Below, piece after piece: positions 53,209-61,621 of a stretch of DNA of 64,000 nt. The notes under the pieces are model-generated. The model worked only from the letters and a program-made list of their open reading frames with translations. It was not told the origin of the DNA and did no database searches. Each line of letters starts with the position of its first letter. Position 1 is the stretch's first letter. Source of the stretch: Actinomycetes bacterium (GTDB taxonomy: Bacteria > Actinomycetota > Acidimicrobiia > Acidimicrobiales > Acidimicrobiaceae); contig JAJYNL010000038.1 of assembly GCA_021786375.1 (NCBI GenBank), positions 37,263-101,262 on the forward strand, in the 5' to 3' direction. A program made the translations under genes and the position numbers.

Positions 53209-53768
53209 ATAGCCCGTCCTCCCTTGAAGTTCCTCCAGAGCGCCACGCTCTCCTCGATTTCCTCGACGGCTCCGACCGATGCCATAGCTGTTGCGGAGCG
53301 CCTCATCCCGGCTAGCTCGTCCGGAGTCAAATAGACCATCGCCCCGGTCGGGCAGGCATCGACGCATGCGGGGCCGAGCCCCATGGCGCCGCGTGCAGCG
53401 CAAAGGTCACACTTGAGAGCCTTGCCGGTTCCCGGATCAGCTGTCACCGCCCCGAACGGACAGGTGACAACACACATCCAACATCCGATGCAACGGTCCT
53501 GGTCGACGGCGACCACACCCGTCTTGGCTTCACGATGCATTGCCCCGGTTGGGCACGCGGCTATGCAGGCCGCGTCTTCGCAATGGACGCACCGCGAAGC
53601 GAACGAGTAGGCCCCGGCCGAGGTAATCCTGACCCGAGAGCGCGGAAGGGGCTCTTCGAACTGGGCCGTGGCCAGGATTCCGGATTGCGAGTGGGCAACG
53701 GCACAAGCTATCTCGCAGCTCTTGCACGCCACGCACCTCTCCATCAAGGTGAATATGGCCTTCTGCAT
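53205..53768 (-). CDS. cooF: 4Fe-4S ferredoxin, CooF-like electron-transfer subunit
   Basis: CVACKSCEIACAVAHSQSG, CVHCEDAACIAACPTGAMHREAKTGVVAVDQDRCIGCWMCVVTCPFGAV; overlaps cooS start. Confidence 0.9.
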   Translation of the reverse strand: MQKAIFTLMERCVACKSCEIACAVAHSQSGILATAQFEEPLPRSRVRITSAGAYSFASRCVHCEDAACIAACPTGAMHREAKTGVVAVDQDRCIGCWMCVVTCPFGAVTADPGTGKALKCDLCAARGAMGLGPACVDACPTGAMVYLTPDELAGMRRSATAMASVGAVEEIEESVALWRNFKGGRAI

Positions 53769-53814
53769 GCCCCTCCCCTCCACACGCCGAGCGCGCTGGA
53801 TGCCCGGTGCTAAT

Positions 53815-53833
53815 GTTGATGAATCGTAACAAC
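53815..53833. promoter_or_regulatory. Imperfect inverted repeat GTTGAT-N7-AACAAC upstream of cooF
   Basis: GTTGATGAATCGTAACAAC, about 47 nt upstream of cooF ATG. Confidence 0.35.
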
Positions 53834-53880
53834 GCGGCCTGCCCGGCAACGGGAGCTGCGCACGAGTGGCGGAATGCGTT

Positions 53881-53910
53881 CGCGAGCGGGGCAATCCGTC
53901 ACGCGAGCGG
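53881..53910. promoter_or_regulatory. Direct repeats CGCGAGCGG, start-to-start 21 bp, in the rcoM-cooF intergenic region
   Basis: CGCGAGCGG at 53881 and 53902; spacing matches the two-repeat geometry typical of LytTR-domain binding sites. Confidence 0.5.
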
Positions 53911-53931
53911 CGAAGTGGGCGGGAGGAGCTG

Positions 53932-54636
53932 ATGCAGCCTCAGTACATCCTGAACAAGCTTCCGCTGGGCGTAGCAGTCCTCGACCACGAATGTCGGCTG
54001 ATCAGCTTTTCCCAGTCCGCCTGCGGCGTCTTCGGCGAGGAGGAACTCCGCGCCGCCCTTGGCAAGACCATCCACTCGATCCATCACGAATCGTCACGGG
54101 CAAAGATCGATTGGCTCTTGGCTCAAGCGGCGAGTGGCGAAACACTGGATTACGCCTCGATGCTGATCAACGTTCCCGACACCGTCCTACAACTGCGAGT
54201 ACAACGACTGATGGGAGCCGACGGAGCCGACGGCTACTGCCTTGTCTTCTACGACATCACCGACCTCACGTCGTCCCCCGCTGTCGATGGGGAGAGGAGG
54301 AGGAGTCTCATCAAGCTGCCGGTTTCCCACAACGGCAGGACAGCGCTCGTGGACATCTCCAAGGTCTCGCTGCTTCTGGCAGATGGCCACTACACCGAGA
54401 TCTGTGTCGAAGGAACGCACCACTTCTGTGGCCTATCGCTCGCCCAACTGCAGGTAAGGTTGCACGATCCCAGGTTCTTGAAGGTGCACAGGAGCAGCAT
54501 TGTCAACCTGGACCACATCGAGACCATCCGGCGGAGCGGAGATCAGTTCATGCTCGCCATGATGGGTTCATGCAAGCATGAAATCCCTGTTAGCAGAGCT
54601 CACCAGTCCGAGCTGAGGGATCGGTTAGGGATTTGA
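53932..54636 (+). CDS. PAS-LytTR transcriptional regulator, RcoM-like CO sensor
   Basis: PAS region GKTIHSIHHESSRAKIDWLL and SMLINVPDTVLQLRVQRLMGADGADGYCLVFYDITDLT; LytTR region LVDISKVSLLLADGHYTEICVEGTHHFCGLSLAQLQVRLHDPRFLKVHRSSIVNLDHIE; SD GGAGGAGCTG before ATG 53932. Confidence 0.85.
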   Translation: MQPQYILNKLPLGVAVLDHECRLISFSQSACGVFGEEELRAALGKTIHSIHHESSRAKIDWLLAQAASGETLDYASMLINVPDTVLQLRVQRLMGADGADGYCLVFYDITDLTSSPAVDGERRRSLIKLPVSHNGRTALVDISKVSLLLADGHYTEICVEGTHHFCGLSLAQLQVRLHDPRFLKVHRSSIVNLDHIETIRRSGDQFMLAMMGSCKHEIPVSRAHQSELRDRLGI

Positions 54637-54731
54637 CGGCGGACAGTACTATGGGCTCGGACGGGAAAGGCGGCTGCCGCAGCCACCGCGTCGGTCCTGA
54701 ATCGGCTGCTCCGTCCAGATCGAACCCTCGC

Positions 54732-55943
54732 TCAAAGCCCGAATTCGGCTCCCAAGAGCTTCGCCACAAAGCCATTGGAATCGGCTTCGGCGATAAGTCC
54801 GCGGATCTGCTCCCGGGTGGCCGCTCCTTCGCCCAGTATGTCAGCCGCCCTCACCGTGTTGTCATAGGCCTCGCGCACGTCAATGCTGGTGACGTCGTAG
54901 CCATAGCCCGCGACCAGCCAGCGCAAGGCGAGTACGCCGGCGCCGACCGCAAAAGCGGGCTGCACATCAGCAAAGTCGCGGGCGGCCCGGGTGAGCGTCC
55001 TGGGATCGCACGGACCCAAGGCCGCTAGCGCAAGGGCTTCGTCGTAGAGGCCCGCTTCCTTAGCCGCTGCGAACCATTTCGGCTCGGCCCCCGGAGTTGC
55101 GGCCACCAGATCGGCCAAGAGCTCCCGCGAGTCTTTATGCGGATATTTCTTCGCGATCGTACGGTAGGTGGAAAGGTAGGTACTGCGCTGGTTGGCCCGC
55201 AGGCCATAGCGCTGATACGCCTCTTCGACAAACCCCGAAGAGTGCAGAATCTCCTCACAAATTGCGTCCACCTCGCGCTCGGGAGTCCACGGTGACCGGC
55301 AAGCCTCCGCGTAGCGAATCGCCTCAGCCCTCTTTCCCATGGCCCTCAAGGCCAAAACCGCCCAGCGCTTGTATGCCCAAATCGTGTCGATTTTGAGGAC
55401 GTCCAGGATCTCCTCGTAGCGCTCAGCGCTATACAGCGCGCTCAGGCACACGGTGGTGCCTTGGTAGAAGCCCCGTACATTTCGGTTGGGGCTAAGTGCG
55501 AGTCTCGTGGCGGCAATGGTTCGGTCGGCCCAGGCGGACGCGATCTCCTTGGTGGCGCAGAGGTCACCCCAATAGTCGCCCAGGCTTTCAATGTAGGGAA
55601 TCTCGTCGGCTTCAACCGCCGCCCACAGCCGATCGAGCCAGGCCTGACGCGTAGCGGCATCGACGGGCGCGCGAGCGATAATGGCAGCGAGATCGCGCAC
55701 CGCGTTGCGCACAGCCGTGCCAATCGCCCCTGAGGAGCTGTCCACCAGCTCCAGGGCGGGCGATACGCGCTCAAGAAACGCCACGGCGCCTTGCGCGCCG
55801 AGCACCGGGTCTCGGCGAGCTGCCGTCCTTATCTCGCCGACAGCCTCCTTAACCCGCATCACCGCGGGCTGAGACTTCCAACCGTAGGCGTGGCGGCGGA
55901 AGCGGGCCGCGAATTGCCAGCGGTATTCTCCCTTGGTCGTCAT
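54732..55943 (-). CDS. Uncharacterised protein, possibly alpha-helical repeat
   Basis: 404-aa ORF MTTKGEYRWQFAARFRRHAYGWKSQPAVMRVKEAVGEIRTAARRDPVLGAQGAVAFLERVSPALELVDSSSGAIGTAV; strong GC-rich codon pattern. Confidence 0.7.
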   Translation of the reverse strand: MTTKGEYRWQFAARFRRHAYGWKSQPAVMRVKEAVGEIRTAARRDPVLGAQGAVAFLERVSPALELVDSSSGAIGTAVRNAVRDLAAIIARAPVDAATRQAWLDRLWAAVEADEIPYIESLGDYWGDLCATKEIASAWADRTIAATRLALSPNRNVRGFYQGTTVCLSALYSAERYEEILDVLKIDTIWAYKRWAVLALRAMGKRAEAIRYAEACRSPWTPEREVDAICEEILHSSGFVEEAYQRYGLRANQRSTYLSTYRTIAKKYPHKDSRELLADLVAATPGAEPKWFAAAKEAGLYDEALALAALGPCDPRTLTRAARDFADVQPAFAVGAGVLALRWLVAGYGYDVTSIDVREAYDNTVRAADILGEGAATREQIRGLIAEADSNGFVAKLLGAEFGL

Positions 55944-56366
55944 TTCGGAGGCCCGGTCCGAGACATGCTTTGGCCGGTGCTCCGGCGGGGCGGGCACGGA
56001 CCATGTACGTGCTCACCGCTTGGTCGATGAGGCCTGAATGCCGTCACGTCAATCCCCAGTCTCGATTCCAAGGCTAGGGCAATCTCAGCGCCAGCCCACT
56101 CTTGGCAATTCCTTGGGCTCGAATGGCAGACACGTCGCACCCACATTGGCTCTCCCGTCGAGGTTATGGAAGGGGCCCCGCTGGCTGGAAGTCCGGGGTG
56201 CCAACGCGGGTATTTCCGGCCCAACGAGCGCACTCTTCCGACGACTTGGGCGGCGCAGCACTGCCGGGAGTCAGTGGACACTCCGGCTGGCCCGCAGCGT
56301 GGCTTAACCCAAGGATCAAATGAAGCCGCACTTTGTTGGGAAATTCTCGATCCCCAAGGAGGGCTC

Positions 56367-56513
56367 ATGGCCGGCCACGGGACCGTGCCGCTCATCATTC
56401 AGAATGGCGCGGCCGAGATCATAACCCGGATCGGCGCGGAATTGAACTCGAAGCCGGTTCTCACTCTCGCCCACCAGGTATTAGAGCACCTCCAGCACCT
56501 GATCGACACCTAG
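56367..56513 (+). CDS. Candidate small protein (48 aa)
   Basis: AAGGAGGGCTCATG: strong Shine-Dalgarno directly before ATG 56367; MAGHGTVPLIIQNGAAEIITRIGAELNSKPVLTLAHQVLEHLQHLIDT. Confidence 0.4.
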   Translation: MAGHGTVPLIIQNGAAEIITRIGAELNSKPVLTLAHQVLEHLQHLIDT

Positions 56514-56745
56514 GACCACCTCCCGTTGACGTTGGCCTCAGCGCCGCTGAACGTTCTGGTAGTCGTGGCGCAGTCGACCCTAAGCGAGGAAACAGGTCGG
56601 GTCAACTCCAAGTCTTCCGGCGGTTCAGCCCGAGGACCATGGCGGCATCTGACCTCTTTCGACCAACTCCTGCGCCGGCCATCTCTCCCCTGACAGTCGG
56701 GGCCGGTCACCTTAGCCGGCTCGCACAGCCCGTGAGCGGGAAGAA

Positions 56746-57441
56746 TCATGGCTCGGCCAGGCGCCTCGCTCGTCTGCCCTCTTGGCGGACAAGAACCGTA
56801 AAGCGAGGGATCATTATGTGTGCCAGGGGGCCGATTGCCAGTGCGTACGCCAGGGTGCCGAATCCGACCCTACCGCCAAGCAACCAGCCGATCAAGAGCA
56901 CTGTTGCTTCGATCAGCGTTCGGACAACGCGAATCGATTGACCCCGAGCCGCAATGCCCACCATCAACCCATCCCTTGGACCCGGACCGAGACCAGCACC
57001 GATATAGCACCCAGTGGCCACGCCATTCAGGGCAACGGCGGAAACCATTATCGGCCAACGCACCCATCCATGTGGGACCGGGGCGAGCGCCAGAACGAGA
57101 TTCATGGTGGAACCGATCAAGACCACGTTTGCCAGGGTGCCGAATCCCGGCCGTTGACGAAGCGGTATCCATAATGCGAGCACGCCAAGTCCAACCAGAA
57201 TGGACCAGGTGCCAATCGTTACGCTGCTGTGCTGCGCCAGCCCCTGCTGAAAAACGTCCCAGGGATCGAGACCAAGCCCGGACAACACGAGCATCGAGTC
57301 ACTAAGCCCGTAAAGAAAGAGTCCAGCCAAGAGCTGTGCGACTCTCCGTCTGCGATGCTCTGGTGGGAGCGGAGCAACCACGCTGGCAATTAATCGGCCG
57401 AAACCCGAAAACCCCTCGTTCCCCCCGTGTTTCAGTGCCAT
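56746..57441 (-). CDS. YczE/YitT-like integral membrane protein
   Basis: TM-rich ORF with LFLYGLSDSMLVLSGLGLDPWDVFQQGLAQHSSVTIGTWSILVGL and GLGPGPRDGLMVGIA; divergent from MocR-type regulator. Confidence 0.8.
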   Translation of the reverse strand: MALKHGGNEGFSGFGRLIASVVAPLPPEHRRRRVAQLLAGLFLYGLSDSMLVLSGLGLDPWDVFQQGLAQHSSVTIGTWSILVGLGVLALWIPLRQRPGFGTLANVVLIGSTMNLVLALAPVPHGWVRWPIMVSAVALNGVATGCYIGAGLGPGPRDGLMVGIAARGQSIRVVRTLIEATVLLIGWLLGGRVGFGTLAYALAIGPLAHIMIPRFTVLVRQEGRRARRLAEP

Positions 57442-57460
57442 GCGAGTAGCGTAAAGCCGG

Positions 57461-58942
57461 ATGGCAGTGCAATCAGTATCCAATTTGGACCCACTGGTCT
57501 CTAAATCACGGTCAATCGACAGCTATCATCTGGTACCTCTACTTGGCGACTGGCCCTCGTTCGGAACCAGAGGGCCGCTTTACAATCGGCTCGCCGCGGC
57601 GCTTCGATCCCTGATTCTCGACGCTCGAATCCCTCTTGGAGTTCGGATGCCAGCGGAGCGCCCGCTGGCATCCGCCCTATCAGTAAGTCGGACCACGATT
57701 TCAGCCGCCTACAGCTTGCTAAGGGAGGAAGGTTTCATAGAGAGTCGCCGCGGCGGGGGGAGCTGGAGCACGCTTCCAGCAGGACGGGGGCGGCGCGGCG
57801 CACCGTGGGGACCCGCGATACCCGAAGGATCGGAGTGGCTTGATCTGGCCGTTGCCGCACCGCCCGGCGACGAAAAGATTATGGTGGCCCTCGCTTCAGC
57901 AAGCGCTCTGCTGCCGAGGTACCTGACAGACCACGGGTACGACTCGCGAGGTGTGGCTATCCTCCGCGAGGCGGTCGCCGAGCGCTATGCCAGCAGAGGG
58001 CTTCCGACTTCGCCGGAGCAGATCTTCATCACCAACGGCGCGCAGCAGGCGATCGACCTCACCGTCCGCGCATTAGCCGAGCCACTCGATCCGGTCTTGA
58101 TCGAATCTCCGACTTACCCCGGCGCTCTGGATGTACTGACTCGGAATCACTCCAGGGTGATTGCCGTAGGAATCAGCGACTCCGTCACAGCTTTGGGGAC
58201 AGCCATTCGCCAAGTCCTTCCGCGACTGGCCTACCTTATTCCTGATTTTCACAACCCGACTGGGCGGCTCTTGGACTCCGCAAGCCGGGCCTTCGTCGTT
58301 GAAGCGGCTGAAGCCAGCGGATCGAGATTGGTGGTGGACGAGACGTTCGTCGAGCTCGGACTTGACAACTCAGACCTTCCCCCACCCCTCGCGAGTTACG
58401 GACGGGGCGATACCGTCATCTCAGTCGGATCAATGAGCAAGGCCTTTTGGGGAGGATTGCGTATTGGCTGGGTGCGTGCGGACCGCACCATCGTGGCACA
58501 TCTTGTACAGGCCCGGGCAACGCTGGACATGGCGAGTCCAATCCTCGGCCAGCTTCTCGCGGCCCAATTACTGTCCAATCCTTCGGATCTTCTCAATTCA
58601 CGCCGGGAAATGCTCCGCATCCAGCGCGATGCCCTGATTGCGGCCCTAGGAACGCACCTGCCAGGATGGCAGTTTCAAGTACCACCCGGTGGCCTCTCAC
58701 TGTGGGCCAACCTTGGCGAGCCGATAAGTACCGCGCTAGTCACCGCGGCGGAATCGTACCAACTTCGCCTGGCCGCGGGTCCGCGATTCGGATCCGCCGG
58801 AACTCTTGAGAACTTTATCCGACTTCCTTTCAGCCTCCCTCCCAAGGACCTGGCCTTGGCGGTTGAGCGCCTGGAAAGAGCCGTTTCCCATTTGCACCTT
58901 GGCACGAGATCTTTATCTTCGACTCGCGGCACCGTCGTATAA
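57461..58942 (+). CDS. MocR-type (GntR wHTH + aminotransferase class I) PLP-dependent transcriptional regulator
   Basis: LYNRLAAALRSLILDARIPLGVRMPAERPLASALSVSRTTISAAYSLLREEGFIESRRGGGS wHTH; PLP region VISVGSMSKAFWGGLRIGWVRA. Confidence 0.92.
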   Translation: MAVQSVSNLDPLVSKSRSIDSYHLVPLLGDWPSFGTRGPLYNRLAAALRSLILDARIPLGVRMPAERPLASALSVSRTTISAAYSLLREEGFIESRRGGGSWSTLPAGRGRRGAPWGPAIPEGSEWLDLAVAAPPGDEKIMVALASASALLPRYLTDHGYDSRGVAILREAVAERYASRGLPTSPEQIFITNGAQQAIDLTVRALAEPLDPVLIESPTYPGALDVLTRNHSRVIAVGISDSVTALGTAIRQVLPRLAYLIPDFHNPTGRLLDSASRAFVVEAAEASGSRLVVDETFVELGLDNSDLPPPLASYGRGDTVISVGSMSKAFWGGLRIGWVRADRTIVAHLVQARATLDMASPILGQLLAAQLLSNPSDLLNSRREMLRIQRDALIAALGTHLPGWQFQVPPGGLSLWANLGEPISTALVTAAESYQLRLAAGPRFGSAGTLENFIRLPFSLPPKDLALAVERLERAVSHLHLGTRSLSSTRGTVV

Positions 58943-59641
58943 CAACCAACCAAGCCGAGTTCTCGCTTCGGCGAACTCGCACAGTCCATAACTGAGCTCG
59001 TGGCCCAGAACCATTCCCGGCTTGAATGGGGCGCTTGGCGCCAGGTCGAGCTAGAGGAACAGGCGGAGACCGCACAGAGGCCTGAGCCAAGGCGCTTCTT
59101 TGCAGCGAATCGCGGCCTTTGCCCGTAGTTAGGGGAACGACAACGTGGCACCTCGGAGCAGCTCGTTGCACCGAAGAGAGCGCGGAATTTCAGCACACCG
59201 CGCCAAACTTGGGTTCCGCCGCTTTGATCGCGCTGCAAGTGAGTTCGCAGCTCGTAGCGCAGCTCAAATGGGCGAATTACATCAACTCCCTGGCCATCGA
59301 TTTCGCGAACGCTGGCCGCGTTCACGCAGAAGTAGGACCGGTGCCAGATTCAGTCCTCGTTCTGCCGTGATCGTCGCCCTCGGCCAGCCGGGTCATACCT
59401 CGCCCCGTACCTTGACCATCGCCACTCCGTCAGTCTCCAACTGCCAACGGTGCATCCAAAAATGGGGGGTCCAAGGACCGACAAACAGCGGATGGGCAAT
59501 CTGCGACACCCGTGAAGACTGGTCCGGCCGAGGGGGGGGTGCCGTCAGCTACCTACTGTCTACCTACTCTGCGCCTGGCACTCGTCTGGCACTTCGAGCC
59601 CGCTGAACAGCCGGTCGGCAATGCCCATCACCTGGACGCCT

Positions 59642-59654
59642 TAAACTTTTGTCA
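59642..59654 (+). promoter_or_regulatory. -10-like TAAACT 6 nt before ATG (possible leaderless transcript)
   Basis: ctTAAACTtttgtcATG; no Shine-Dalgarno visible. Confidence 0.35.
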
Positions 59655-60382
59655 TGGTCCGCGTCGGCGTCATAGGAGATTTCGTCTCGAACAACGAGAC
59701 TCACGTTGCAACCAGCGCAGCCCTCCGACATGCCGCCGACAAGCTGGACATTGATATTGAGATTTCCTGGGTTGGAACCGACCGGATCAAAGATCGGGCC
59801 ACGGTGATGCTCGCGTCCTTTGACTGTTTGGTGATCGCTCCTGGCTCGCCATACCGTAGCCTCGGCGGAGCACTTGAAGCAATCAAATACGCCCGCCAGC
59901 ACGGGGTACCGCTGCTCGGGACGTGTGGGGGTTTTCAGCACGTAGTCTTGGAATTCGCCCGCAGCGTGGCCGGCTTCTCAGATGCCCAGCACGCTGAATA
60001 CGATCCGTACGCATCTGTGCTCTTCATCACGCCGCTCTCCTGTTCCCTGGCTGGCCGGACCATGACGGTCCATATCAAGGAGGGCACCGCCGCCGCGGCC
60101 GCCTATCGGTCCACGTCGGCGAGCGAGCGCTACTACTGCAACTTCGGCCTCAACCCGGCCTATCTCGATACCATCATCGAGGCTGGTCTCTCGCTCAGCG
60201 GGACCGACGCTGACGGGGAGCCCCGCATCCTCGAACTTCCGTCGCATCCCTTCTTCATTGCTACCCTCTTCGTGCCCCAGACCTCGAGTGAACCTGGAAG
60301 GCCCCACCCGTTCCTCGTTGCGCTCCTTGCGGCAGCAACTAAAATGCGGACCTACAACACCAGTGCGGCAGACCCGGCGTGA
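59654..60382 (+). CDS. Stand-alone CTP synthase C-terminal (class I glutamine amidotransferase-like) protein
   Basis: VRVGVIGDFVSNNETHVATSAALRHA...LVIAPGSPYRSLGGALEAIKYARQHGVPLLGTCGGFQHVVLEFAR...HPFFIATLFVPQ. Confidence 0.85.
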   Translation: MVRVGVIGDFVSNNETHVATSAALRHAADKLDIDIEISWVGTDRIKDRATVMLASFDCLVIAPGSPYRSLGGALEAIKYARQHGVPLLGTCGGFQHVVLEFARSVAGFSDAQHAEYDPYASVLFITPLSCSLAGRTMTVHIKEGTAAAAAYRSTSASERYYCNFGLNPAYLDTIIEAGLSLSGTDADGEPRILELPSHPFFIATLFVPQTSSEPGRPHPFLVALLAAATKMRTYNTSAADPA

Positions 60383-60672
60383 TCAACGGTGACCGCACTT
60401 GGGCTGGTTGGTCGTGCTGCATTCGCAGACACGTTACGGGCTGAAGTAGTCAAAAGGCCATGCGAACTCCGTCAGACCGCGCCCGCGTCAAACAATACGC
60501 GTACGAACCCGGCCTTGCCCTGACATGCAAACAGGACTGGAAACGCCGTGCCCCCTGGAGGTGCCGACACCGTACCGGTCCCCTCCCTGACTTGGGGCAA
60601 CACGGGCGGAAACATTCGCTCGGTCGCATCCAGCGCTGGCTCGGCATCATTTAGCCGCCTCGCCGACCCCCC

Positions 60673-61515
60673 TCAGCCGTAGATCTTGCCGATCTCGCCT
60701 GTCGTGTCATGGTAGGAGTGCTCGTCGAGAGGGAAATGCCCGGTGCGAACGTCCTTCACGAAGCGGCCCAGTGCCTCCACGCCAATGGTCTCGAGCTCCG
60801 CGTAGGTCTTCACGAACTTCGGCCTCCGGCCCTCGGTGATCCCGAGCACGTCGTGGAAGACGAGCACCTGACCGTCGCAGCCGGCGCCGGCACCGATGCC
60901 GATGGTCGGCACATCCAGCTTTTCGGTGATCACTCGGGCCAATGCGTCGGGAATCCCCTCAAGCACAACGGTGAATGCGCCTGCCTCCTGGACCGCGAGA
61001 GCGTCCTCAACCAGGGCACGCGCGGCCTCCGCCGTCTTGCCCTGGACCCTGAAGCCGCCCATCGCGTTTACCGACTGCGGCGTGAGGCCCAGGTGACCGA
61101 CCACCGGAATCTCCGCATCCACGATTGCCTTGATGGCTTTCGCGCGCTTTGCGCCACCTTCAATCTTTACGGCCTCAGCACCGGCCCTGACCAGCTTTGC
61201 AGCCGCCCTGACCGCGTCGCGCTTGCCGGTGTGATAGCTCATCCAAGGCATGTCGGCGATCACGAGCGCCATCGGCTTTGCGGCTGCCACCGCTTTGGTG
61301 TGGTGAGCCATGTCCTCTACGGTCACCGAAAGAGTGTCGGGATGGCCTAGCACGACCATGGCGAGCGAATCCCCCACCAGGATCATGTCCGCTCCCGCAT
61401 GGTCCACCATGCGGGCCCCCGGGAAGTCATAGGCCGTAACCATTGTCAAGGGCTCGGAGCCGTTACGTACCTTTGACGAGCGGACGAAAGGCACAGTCAC
61501 ACGCTCAGTGTGCAT
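60673..61515 (-). CDS. panB: 3-methyl-2-oxobutanoate hydroxymethyltransferase
   Basis: MVTAYDFPGARMVDHAGADMILVGDSLAMVVLGHPDTLSVTVEDM; VGHLGLTPQSVNAMGGFRVQG; IGIGAGAGCDGQVLVFHDVLG. Confidence 0.96.
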   Translation of the reverse strand: MHTERVTVPFVRSSKVRNGSEPLTMVTAYDFPGARMVDHAGADMILVGDSLAMVVLGHPDTLSVTVEDMAHHTKAVAAAKPMALVIADMPWMSYHTGKRDAVRAAAKLVRAGAEAVKIEGGAKRAKAIKAIVDAEIPVVGHLGLTPQSVNAMGGFRVQGKTAEAARALVEDALAVQEAGAFTVVLEGIPDALARVITEKLDVPTIGIGAGAGCDGQVLVFHDVLGITEGRRPKFVKTYAELETIGVEALGRFVKDVRTGHFPLDEHSYHDTTGEIGKIYG

Positions 61516-61621
61516 GATCTTCACCTCCAGTGTCCCGCGCTCGAAGCTGCAGGCACCGAACACAAGGCTACCAGCCTTCAAATAGACCGACGATCCGGGC
61601 CGCCTCGAATTTCATGGGACC

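Noticed and set aside
58943-59653. Possible gene remnants between the MocR regulator and the CTP-synthase-like gene
   Set aside because: Only short, low-quality ORFs (59119..59370, 59145..59606, 59512..59754) with no recognisable motifs
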